This document shows positions 48,653 to 55,590 of a stretch of 64,000 nt of DNA, piece by piece. Below the pieces are notes generated by a model, which saw only the letters and a program-made list of their open reading frames with translations, searched no databases and was not told where the DNA came from. How positions within the stretch are numbered: the stretch's first letter is position 1; each line of letters opens with the position of its first letter. The stretch is from Tunturiibacter empetritectus. GTDB lineage: Bacteria; Acidobacteriota; Terriglobia; Terriglobales; Acidobacteriaceae. The stretch lies in assembly GCF_013410875.1 (NCBI RefSeq), contig NZ_JACCCU010000003.1:708404-772403 (forward strand). The letters are read 5' to 3'. A program made the translations under genes and the position numbers.

Positions 48653-48757
48653 ATGTGGGATTTGGGATGTGTCGCTGCCAGTGTCTTGTTTTTTCTGATT
48701 GCGATTGGCTATACGACGGGATGTGAACGGTTGGGGATGAAGGAGAAGCAGGGATGA
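48653..48757 (+). CDS. 34-residue membrane peptide coupled to kdpF
   Basis: MWDLGCVAASVLFFLIAIGYTTGCERLGMKEKQG: a short N-terminus, one hydrophobic helix (residues about 6-22), then a charged end. GGAGG lies 8 bases before the ATG, and its stop overlaps the kdpF ATG as ATGA. A peptide of this kind before kdpFABC is, in my memory, seen in other Acidobacteria but carries no assigned function. The coding evidence is ribosome-binding site, coupling and a clean hydrophobic segment. It may be a further small Kdp subunit. Confidence 0.65.
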   Translation: MWDLGCVAASVLFFLIAIGYTTGCERLGMKEKQG

Positions 48758-48840
48758 TCGAGACAACGCTGCTTGGCCTGGTAACCGTGCTGTTATTGAT
48801 CTATCTGGTTTACGCGCTGCTGCGCCCCGAAAAGTTTTAG
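48754..48840 (+). CDS. kdpF: K+-transporting ATPase subunit KdpF
   Basis: 28 residues: MIETTLLGLVTVLLLIYLVY and then ALLRPEKF. One membrane helix followed by the typical LLRPEKF end of KdpF, which stabilises the KdpABC complex. It overlaps the previous peptide (ATGA) and is 14 bp before kdpA. Confidence 0.92.
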   Translation: MIETTLLGLVTVLLLIYLVYALLRPEKF

Positions 48841-48854
48841 AGGAAGTAGTCATT

Positions 48855-50630
48855 ATGACAGCGAACGGCTGGTTTCAGGTTTTCTTCTTTTTCTCATTGG
48901 TATTGGTATGTGCAAAGCCATTGGGTGTGTACATGGCTCGTGTCTTCGAGCACGAACACACTTGGGCGGATGTTATCTTTCGTCCGCTGGAGCGACTCGT
49001 CTATCGCCTGACGGGTATCGACGAAACGCGTGAGATGGCCTGGACCGAGTATGCGGTTGTCATGCTGCTCTTCAGTCTGGTCTCTATGCTGGCAACGTAT
49101 GCGATAGAGCGGCTGCAGCAGTGGCTTCCCCTCAATCCTCAACACCTCGCAGCTGTGGCGCCTGATCTTGCGTTGAATACGGCGGCGTCTTTTACGACGA
49201 ATACCAATTGGCAGTCCTATGTGCCTGAGACGACGATGAGCTATCTCACCCAGATGCTCACCCTTGCTTACCACAACTTTTTCTCCGCGGCTGTCGGAAT
49301 GGCGTTGGCGGTTGCGCTGATCCGGGGCATTTCACGGCGCGAATCGAAGACTTTGGGAAATTTTTGGGTTGATGCAACGCGCGCGTCGTTGTGGGTTTTG
49401 CTTCCGGGCTGTCTGATCTATTCGCTTCTGCTGGTCTCGCAAGGCGTAGTGCAGAACTTTCGTCCCTATGATCAGGCAAAGCTCGTGCAGGCGCAGACGA
49501 CAACTGTGACAGGCTCTGACGGCAAGACGACGACACAGACTGTGACGACGCAGAGCATTGCGCAGGGTCCGGTTGCTTCACAGGAAGCGATCAAGATGCT
49601 TGGGACAAATGGTGGCGGGTTCTTCAATACGAACAGCGCACATCCGTTCGAGAATCCAACGCCCTTCTCTAATTTGATGCAGATGTTTTCGATCTTCCTG
49701 ATACCCGCTGGGTTGACAGTCACGCTGGGTCGAATGACGCGAGCACCGAAGCATGGCTGGGCAGTCTTTGCTGCGATGGCTGCGCTCTTTTTTGTTGGTG
49801 TCTTTGTGGCGTACTACGCGGAGGCGCAGACGAATCCACTCCTCCACTTAGTCGACCAGCATGTTTCGACGGCTCAGGCCGGCGGCAATATGGAAGGCAA
49901 GGAAGTACGGTTCGGCATCGCCAATTCTGCCTTGTTTGCGACAGTGACAACGGATGCAAGCTGCGGCGCTGTGAACGCGATGCACGATTCCTTCATGCCG
50001 CTCGGCGGTCTGGTTCCGATGGTCAACATCATGCTGGGTGAGGTGATCTTCGGGGGCGTCGGAGCTGGGCTCTATGGGATGTTGATCTTTGTTGTGCTGG
50101 CGGTATTTATAGCCGGACTGATGGTTGGGCGGACGCCTGAGTATCTCGGGAAAAAGATCGAATCGTATGACGTGAAGATGGCGATGCTGTATGTGCTGAT
50201 CTTTCCGTTGTCGATCCTAGGATTTTCCGCGGTGTCATTGATGATGCCGCAACTGGGGCTCTCTTCGATCACCAACCCTGGACCTCATGGCCTTTCGCAA
50301 ATTCTTTACGCTTACACCTCAGCGACGGGGAACAACGGTTCTGGGTTCGCAGGCATCAACGCGAATACGCATTGGTACAACTTGTCGCTGGCCGCAGCGA
50401 TGTTGATCGGCCGGTTTCTGATGATCGTTCCGATGCTGGCGATTGCGGGCAGTTTGGCGAAGAAGAAGCTGGTTCCTCCATCACCCGGAACTTTTCCTGT
50501 GCATACGCCGCTATTCACTGTGCTTTTGGTGGGCGTCGTTCTTATCGTTGGCGCGCTTACTTTCTTTCCCGCTATCTCGCTCGGTCCTATTCTTGAGCAC
50601 TTAATGATGCACGCTGGCAAAAGCTTCTAG
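48855..50630 (+). CDS. kdpA: K+-transporting ATPase subunit KdpA (channel-like)
   Basis: 591 residues, slightly longer than usual for KdpA (about 560). Ten or so hydrophobic segments. Selectivity-filter region GTNGGGFFNTNSAHPFENPTPFSN, further K+-path blocks such as TTDASCGAVNAMHDSFMPLGGLVPMVNIMLGEVIFGGVGAGLYGML and TGNNGSGFAGINANTHWYN. The extra length lies partly in a Thr/Gln-rich loop (TTTVTGSDGKTTTQTVTTQS). It binds and passes K+ through the complex. Confidence 0.96.
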   Translation: MTANGWFQVFFFFSLVLVCAKPLGVYMARVFEHEHTWADVIFRPLERLVYRLTGIDETREMAWTEYAVVMLLFSLVSMLATYAIERLQQWLPLNPQHLAAVAPDLALNTAASFTTNTNWQSYVPETTMSYLTQMLTLAYHNFFSAAVGMALAVALIRGISRRESKTLGNFWVDATRASLWVLLPGCLIYSLLLVSQGVVQNFRPYDQAKLVQAQTTTVTGSDGKTTTQTVTTQSIAQGPVASQEAIKMLGTNGGGFFNTNSAHPFENPTPFSNLMQMFSIFLIPAGLTVTLGRMTRAPKHGWAVFAAMAALFFVGVFVAYYAEAQTNPLLHLVDQHVSTAQAGGNMEGKEVRFGIANSALFATVTTDASCGAVNAMHDSFMPLGGLVPMVNIMLGEVIFGGVGAGLYGMLIFVVLAVFIAGLMVGRTPEYLGKKIESYDVKMAMLYVLIFPLSILGFSAVSLMMPQLGLSSITNPGPHGLSQILYAYTSATGNNGSGFAGINANTHWYNLSLAAAMLIGRFLMIVPMLAIAGSLAKKKLVPPSPGTFPVHTPLFTVLLVGVVLIVGALTFFPAISLGPILEHLMMHAGKSF

Positions 50631-50650
50631 TCCAGAGAAAACAGATAACC

Positions 50651-52690
50651 ATGGCAAATACTCGCAAACGCTCCTTATGGGACAGCAAGATCGTACGACG
50701 CGCGCTGGTCGACGCGTTAGTCAAGCTGAGCCCGCGCACGATGATGAAGAATCCGGTGATGTTCGTTGTTGAGATTGGCAGCGTGATTACTACGATCTAT
50801 CTGCTTCGCGATAGTCTGTCGCATCGCGGCTCGTTTCAATTCGACCTGCAGATTACCTTGTGGCTCTGGTTCACAGTGCTGTTCGCAAACTTTGCTGAAG
50901 CGATGGCGGAGGGCCGTGGTAAGGCGCAGGCGGACGCGCTACGGCGTGCGAAGTCGGAGACGACTGCTGTGCGGCTTCGCATGGACGGAAGCACTGAGGA
51001 GGTCCCCAGCTCGGATCTCAGGGCGGGGGATCATGTTGTCATTATCGCCGGCAATATGATTCCCGGTGATGGCGAAGTGGTCGAGGGCGTTGCTTCGGTG
51101 GATGAGTCGGCGATCACGGGTGAGTCTGCTCCGGTGATTCGTGAGGCTGGCGGCGATCGGTCTGCCGTGACTGGTGGAACGCGGTGCTTGTCGGATCAGA
51201 TCAAGGTGAAGATTACGTCCAATCCAGGGGAGACGTTTCTGGACCGCATGATTGCGCTGGTGGAAGGCGCGGAGCGGCAGAAGACTCCGAATGAGATCGC
51301 TCTGAATATCCTGCTTGCGGGCTTGACGATCATCTTCCTGCTGGCTGTGGTGACGTTGCAGCCGATCGCGATCTACTCGACTGCCCCGCAGACGGTGTTT
51401 GTGCTGATCTCGTTGTTGGTGTGTCTGATTCCAACGACGATTGGCGGGCTGCTTTCGGCGATTGGGATTGCTGGGATGGATCGGCTGGTGCAGCATAATG
51501 TGCTGGCGATGTCTGGACGCGCGGTGGAGGCGGCTGGTGATGTGAATACGCTTCTGCTGGACAAGACGGGGACGATTACGCTGGGCAATCGTCAGGCTGC
51601 GGAGTTTATTCCGGCGCCTGGAGTGAGCAAGGATCAGCTTGCGGATGCGGCGCAGTTGTCGTCGCTGCCGGATGAGACGCCGGAAGGGCGCAGCATTGTG
51701 GTGCTGGCGAAGGAGTTGTACGGTCTTCGCGGACGTGAGTTGAGCGAGTTGCAGGCGGAGTTTGTGCCGTTCAGCGCGGTAACGAGAATGTCGGGCGTGA
51801 ACATGGATGGGCGGATTATTCGTAAGGGTTCGACCGATGCGATCGCTGCATTTTTGAAGGAGAATGGCGGAAGTTTACCGAACGAGGTCCGAGCGGCAGT
51901 GGAGACGGTTGCTCGCAGTGGGGGGACGCCGCTGGTGGTGGCTGAGAATCGTCAGGCGCTGGGCGTGATCCATCTGAAGGACATTGTGAAGGGCGGGATG
52001 AAGGAGCGGTTTGCGCAGCTTCGGTCGATGGGGATTCGGACGATCATGATTACCGGGGATAATCCGTTGACCGCGGCGGCGATCGCGCGTGAGGCCGGCG
52101 TCGACGACTTTCTAGCGGAGGCTAAGCCGAAGGACAAGATGGACCTGATTCGCCGGGAGCAGGCTGAGGGCAAGCTGGTTGCGATGACGGGCGATGGAAC
52201 CAACGATGCTCCTGCGCTGGCACAAGCCGATGTGGGTGTTGCGATGAACACGGGCACGCAGGCGGCGAAGGAGGCGGGGAATATGGTCGATCTCGACTCG
52301 AACCCGACGAAGCTGATTGAGATTGTGGAGATCGGAAAGCAACTACTGATGACGCGTGGTGCGCTGACGACGTTCTCGATCGCGAATGACGTTGCGAAGT
52401 ACTTTGCGATTATTCCGGCAATGTTTGCCGCTACATTTCCGGTGTTGAGTGCCCTGAATATTATGCACCTGAAGACTCCGCAGTCGGCTATTCTCTCGGC
52501 GGTTATCTTCAACGCGTTGATCATCGTTGGGCTGATTCCGCTGGCGCTGAGGGGCGTTGGTTATAAGGCGATGTCGGCGGAGGCGTTGTTGCAGCGCAAT
52601 CTGTTTATCTACGGATTCGGCGGACTTGTTGCTCCTTTTCTTGGTATCAAGCTCATCGACATCATCATCACTGCCATTCACCTGGCCTGA
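50651..52690 (+). CDS. kdpB: K+-transporting P-type ATPase subunit KdpB
   Basis: 679 residues, the catalytic subunit. Opening NTRKRSLWDSKIVRRALVDALVKL, TGES motif VDESAITGESAPV, phosphorylation site LLLDKTGTITLGNRQ with the acceptor Asp304, KGAP-like KGSTDAIAAF, GDNPLTAAAIAREAGVDD and hinge motif TGDGTNDAPALAQADVGVAMNTGTQAAKEAGNMVDLDS. Full-length, 20 bp after kdpA and 9 bp before kdpC. It uses ATP to drive K+ uptake when external K+ is low. Confidence 0.97.
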   Translation: MANTRKRSLWDSKIVRRALVDALVKLSPRTMMKNPVMFVVEIGSVITTIYLLRDSLSHRGSFQFDLQITLWLWFTVLFANFAEAMAEGRGKAQADALRRAKSETTAVRLRMDGSTEEVPSSDLRAGDHVVIIAGNMIPGDGEVVEGVASVDESAITGESAPVIREAGGDRSAVTGGTRCLSDQIKVKITSNPGETFLDRMIALVEGAERQKTPNEIALNILLAGLTIIFLLAVVTLQPIAIYSTAPQTVFVLISLLVCLIPTTIGGLLSAIGIAGMDRLVQHNVLAMSGRAVEAAGDVNTLLLDKTGTITLGNRQAAEFIPAPGVSKDQLADAAQLSSLPDETPEGRSIVVLAKELYGLRGRELSELQAEFVPFSAVTRMSGVNMDGRIIRKGSTDAIAAFLKENGGSLPNEVRAAVETVARSGGTPLVVAENRQALGVIHLKDIVKGGMKERFAQLRSMGIRTIMITGDNPLTAAAIAREAGVDDFLAEAKPKDKMDLIRREQAEGKLVAMTGDGTNDAPALAQADVGVAMNTGTQAAKEAGNMVDLDSNPTKLIEIVEIGKQLLMTRGALTTFSIANDVAKYFAIIPAMFAATFPVLSALNIMHLKTPQSAILSAVIFNALIIVGLIPLALRGVGYKAMSAEALLQRNLFIYGFGGLVAPFLGIKLIDIIITAIHLA

Positions 52691-52699
52691 GGAATCTTT

Positions 52700-53272
52700 A
52701 TGCGTCGCAATATGATCACCGCTGTGCTTTACACCGTTGTTACTACTGTTCTGTTTGGTCTGATCTATCCGTTTGTTGTGACCGGACTGGCGCAGGTGTT
52801 GTTTCGTGACAAGGCTAACGGGCAGCTCGTTTACAAGAACGGAGACCTGGTCGGCTCACGTCTTATCGGTCAGTCGTTTACGGCTCCGCAGTACTTTCAC
52901 TCACGGCCTTCCATGGCGGGCAATGGATACGATGCTGCGAACTCGAGTGGATCGAACCTTGCACCGACGAATAAGAAGCTGGTCGACCGGGTAGCGGGGG
53001 GTGTCGCGGCGGCGCAGGTCGATCATCCCGGAGCGAACGTGCCGATTGATCTCGTCACTGCTTCAGGATCGGGGCTTGATCCTCATATTACGCCGGCGGG
53101 TGCGGAGTTTCAGGTAGCTCGCATTGCGAGGGAGCGGCACATGAGCGAGGATGCTGTTCGACGTCTGGTGGCACAACATACCGAGGGGCGTCAGCTTGGG
53201 TTCCTCGGAGAGCCTCGGGTGAATGTGCTGCTGCTGAACCTGGATCTCGATCGAGCGACGGCCTCCAACTAG
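52700..53272 (+). CDS. kdpC: K+-transporting ATPase subunit KdpC
   Basis: 190 residues. One N-terminal membrane anchor (AVLYTVVTTVLFGLIYPFVVTGLAQVLF), then the typical VGSRLIGQSFTAPQYFHSRPSM, SGSNLAPTNKKLVDRVAGG, VTASGSGLDPHITPAGAEFQVARIA and GEPRVNVLLLNLDLD. It supports nucleotide affinity in the complex. No kdpD or kdpE follows; the next 365 bp is the second copy of the G-run/C-run element. Confidence 0.96.
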   Translation: MRRNMITAVLYTVVTTVLFGLIYPFVVTGLAQVLFRDKANGQLVYKNGDLVGSRLIGQSFTAPQYFHSRPSMAGNGYDAANSSGSNLAPTNKKLVDRVAGGVAAAQVDHPGANVPIDLVTASGSGLDPHITPAGAEFQVARIARERHMSEDAVRRLVAQHTEGRQLGFLGEPRVNVLLLNLDLDRATASN

Positions 53273-53287
53273 TCGTTGGCGGGTGCC

Positions 53288-53572
53288 GAACGGGGGGGCC
53301 CCCCCTCCTATTGCCCGCGTGTAAATTCCTTCTTATCATAGAGTTACGAGCGCCATCTCCTCGCAAATACTTCCAAACAAAAGGGTTACGTCCAGATACG
53401 AGCAAACAAAAGGGTTATGCGATTAAAGCGAGAGGCCCCAGCTTTTGCCGGGGCCACTGTTTGTTTCCTGATTCCATTATAGCGGATGGAGCATAACTGA
53501 TACGCCACGCGAAAGTGCAGGAATGGCGCGGGTTTTCGTCATTTGGGGGTTGACAAGATTTTCCGAAGCTAA
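53288..53572. repeat. Second dispersed element family, copy 2 (GGGGGGGCCCCCCC head)
   Basis: Same part order and orientation as the copy at 3050: G-run/C-run head, TATTGCCCGCGTGTAAA, AAAGGGTTACGTCCAGAT and AAAGGGTTATGCG boxes, a GGCCCC...GGGGCC hairpin, ACTGATACGCCACGCG and TTGACAAGATTTT. The bases in between have diverged, so the conserved blocks are probably the functional ones. It directly follows kdpC (about 15 bp from its stop). No gene is visible between it and the M56 gene. Confidence 0.75.
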
Positions 53573-53637
53573 AGCTCCTGCGCTGGGGGAGGCTTCTTCT
53601 ATCTCTACGGCCCCCGCAAAATTGAAACACGGAGCTT

Positions 53638-54996
53638 CTAGTTAACCTTCTCAGCCTGGATTGGCTTCATATTTGGTGGGGCACCGATCGGATGTATCTC
53701 CGCATGGGTAGCGTCCTTCAGGGTCACAATAAACTCGAAGGGCTGCTTCTCATCCCTAACCGTGACACGTAGCGCATTGCCCTCCAGCTTTGTCTTGCTG
53801 ATCTGTGACGGCGTGCTGTCTTCGGAGGGGTCCGCCTTGCTCAACTCTCCATCATCGCCCAGTGCAATCCTCGATGGAGTAACAGTTCCGGTGATTCCTG
53901 AGCCGTTCTGAGTCAGGATCATCGTGGAGAAACTTCGTCCATGGAACATCCAATGCCAGGTTCCGGCGAACGTCTGCGCGGGATCGTTGGATGCAGAAAC
54001 TTCTTGCAGGCTCACTGCGCGCGCGAGCACTGTGCTCGAGGCAAACAGAAAGCTTGTTGTCAAAGCTAGCCCAATCAGGCCGGCGCGGGATAGCAAAGTT
54101 CTCTTCTCAGTCAGCTTCATGATGCGATCCTCCAGGTTGTCACCATCGAAAATACCCAGCCCCATTGCGTTGCTACGAGGTACTCGCAGGCACAAGGACG
54201 CCAGACGTAAGAGTGTGCGGGCGTACAAAATTCGTTTTCCAAGGCAAACAGCGGCGCAATCATCGCAGGCAAGCTCGCGCGTCTGCGAAATCTTCGACAT
54301 CAGGTACTGAATACCGGGGTGCCAGGCCACAGGCAGAGCGGTCAACTGGCAGAAAAGGTGCACTAGAAAATCGTTCCTGCGAATGTGACCGTATTCGTGC
54401 GCAAGAATCGCCGTGAGATCTGACTCTTCAAGAACCGGGACCACTTTGCTGGGCAAGATGATCGCTGGATGAAACACACCCACCGTGACCGGGTCGTCGA
54501 TGGCTGTCGATTCAAGAAGAACAACACGGTGCGGAGGCTCGATCATTGAGCCAGTCATTCCGCTTTCGCTGAGAGAGATCAACAAAGCGCTTCTGCGCAG
54601 GCAATGAACTCGATAGATGCCGCGGCTAAAGTGGATCAACCGATAAAGAAAAAGCATCTGCCAGATAATGAGGAGCGCAATCTTCGCGCCAGGTGCCAGA
54701 ATGATAGACTCATGCTCCTTGGAGTGCATGTTCCAAGCCCAGAGGTGATGGTCAGTGTGTTCGGCCCCCTGTATCGACTGCTGCTCTGGAACCACACTCG
54801 GACGGGCTTGCCAGAGGGTGTTGAAGACAGGAGCAGCCAGGCAGAGGGCGAATATCGCGAGATAAAAGCAATGTTGATATTTCGCTTTGGCTTTCGTGAT
54901 CAATGGCGAGAGTATGGCCGCCAAAATCGCAAACAATCCAATTTGTACCGATGCATTGATCAACCAGTCGAATACGAGCTCTCGAATCGCGCTCAT
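53638..54996 (-). CDS. M56 (BlaR1/MecR1-like) membrane metallopeptidase with a non-penicillin-binding C-terminal domain
   Basis: 452 residues. Four hydrophobic segments around residues 12-130 and one near 290-310. Zinc site: TAILAHEYGHIRRND (HExxH with the Glu), and later QTRELACDDCAAVCLGKR with the third-ligand Glu. In BlaR1 the part after the last membrane helix binds beta-lactams. Here it is a 115-residue beta-rich domain (FAGTWHWMFHGRSFSTMILTQNGSGITGTVTP...) with no SxxK or KTG. So it senses something else. Its ATG overlaps the blaI stop (ATGA), and the Shine-Dalgarno lies in the blaI end. It is probably the signal-transducing protease that inactivates the BlaI-type repressor. Confidence 0.88.
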   Translation of the reverse strand: MSAIRELVFDWLINASVQIGLFAILAAILSPLITKAKAKYQHCFYLAIFALCLAAPVFNTLWQARPSVVPEQQSIQGAEHTDHHLWAWNMHSKEHESIILAPGAKIALLIIWQMLFLYRLIHFSRGIYRVHCLRRSALLISLSESGMTGSMIEPPHRVVLLESTAIDDPVTVGVFHPAIILPSKVVPVLEESDLTAILAHEYGHIRRNDFLVHLFCQLTALPVAWHPGIQYLMSKISQTRELACDDCAAVCLGKRILYARTLLRLASLCLRVPRSNAMGLGIFDGDNLEDRIMKLTEKRTLLSRAGLIGLALTTSFLFASSTVLARAVSLQEVSASNDPAQTFAGTWHWMFHGRSFSTMILTQNGSGITGTVTPSRIALGDDGELSKADPSEDSTPSQISKTKLEGNALRVTVRDEKQPFEFIVTLKDATHAEIHPIGAPPNMKPIQAEKVN

Positions 54997-55388
54997 TTCT
55001 CCTCCTCCTCGGCACCCCTCACTGTTTCCAGTTTGGCCTGCAATTCGGCAAGTTTTTTGGCGTTAAGGTGCTTGCTCCGTACTAAAGAGAGGAGGAGGTC
55101 ATCCACTGAGCCCTGAAACACTTTGTGTAAGACGTCCTTGATAGCGTGGGAGTCGGCTGCCTCTTGAGTGACGGTGGCACTGTACTCAAAAGCGCGCCCA
55201 ACGAGCTTCCTCTTCACTCTTCCTTTCCGTTGCAGGACATTCAACGTGGTCTGTACGGTCGTGTAGGCGAGTTGAGGCTCCCCTTTCAGCCCCTGCAGAA
55301 CCTTCTGGACATTCCCCGCGCCGTCATCCCAAAGCACATGCATGATTCGTCGTTCTAGAGGAGTCAGGACCTTAGCTGGCTTGGGCAT
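54993..55388 (-). CDS. BlaI/MecI/CopY-type repressor
   Basis: 131 residues from the ATG at 55,386-55,388, which has AGGAG 9 bases before it. Winged helix: MPKPAKVLTPLERRIMHVLWDDGAGNVQKVLQGLKGEPQLAYTTVQTTLNVLQRKGRVKRKLVGRAFEYSA, then a helical dimerisation tail (VLHKVFQGSVDDLLLSLVRSKHLNAKKLAELQAKLE). By family it binds palindromes before the operon as a dimer and is cut by the partner protease. It is translationally coupled to the M56 gene. Confidence 0.93.
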   Translation of the reverse strand: MPKPAKVLTPLERRIMHVLWDDGAGNVQKVLQGLKGEPQLAYTTVQTTLNVLQRKGRVKRKLVGRAFEYSATVTQEAADSHAIKDVLHKVFQGSVDDLLLSLVRSKHLNAKKLAELQAKLETVRGAEEEEK

Positions 55389-55396
55389 CGACGTAG

Positions 55397-55455
55397 CTCC
55401 TATAACCATAGGAGATTATTACGAGAATGCAATTTTGTCAACTATATGTATAGGA
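55397..55455 (-). promoter_or_regulatory. Promoter and two candidate operators for the blaI-M56 operon
   Basis: TTGACA (minus strand, 55,436-55,441) is a strong -35; candidate -10s TAATAA or TAATCT lie about 14-17 bases further. Two sites share the block ATAGGAGAT(T/A)ATT: at 55,408 and 55,450, 42 bp apart. The first sits in a perfect palindrome CTCCTAT-AACC-ATAGGAG (55,397-55,414), the second in CTATA-TG-TATAG (55,442-55,453). They lie between blaI and the GH31 gene, as autorepression would need. Confidence 0.6.
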
Positions 55456-55590
55456 GATAATTTTGACCGATGCGCCCCGTGGAAGCGCAGGGAGATTGGG
55501 GGCGGAGGAGCATAATGTTGGTTTGTGACTCGGAGACTTCTTCAGGGTCAGACTCCTGCTTCTCACCGTGCGAATGAGGTTGAAGGAAAT

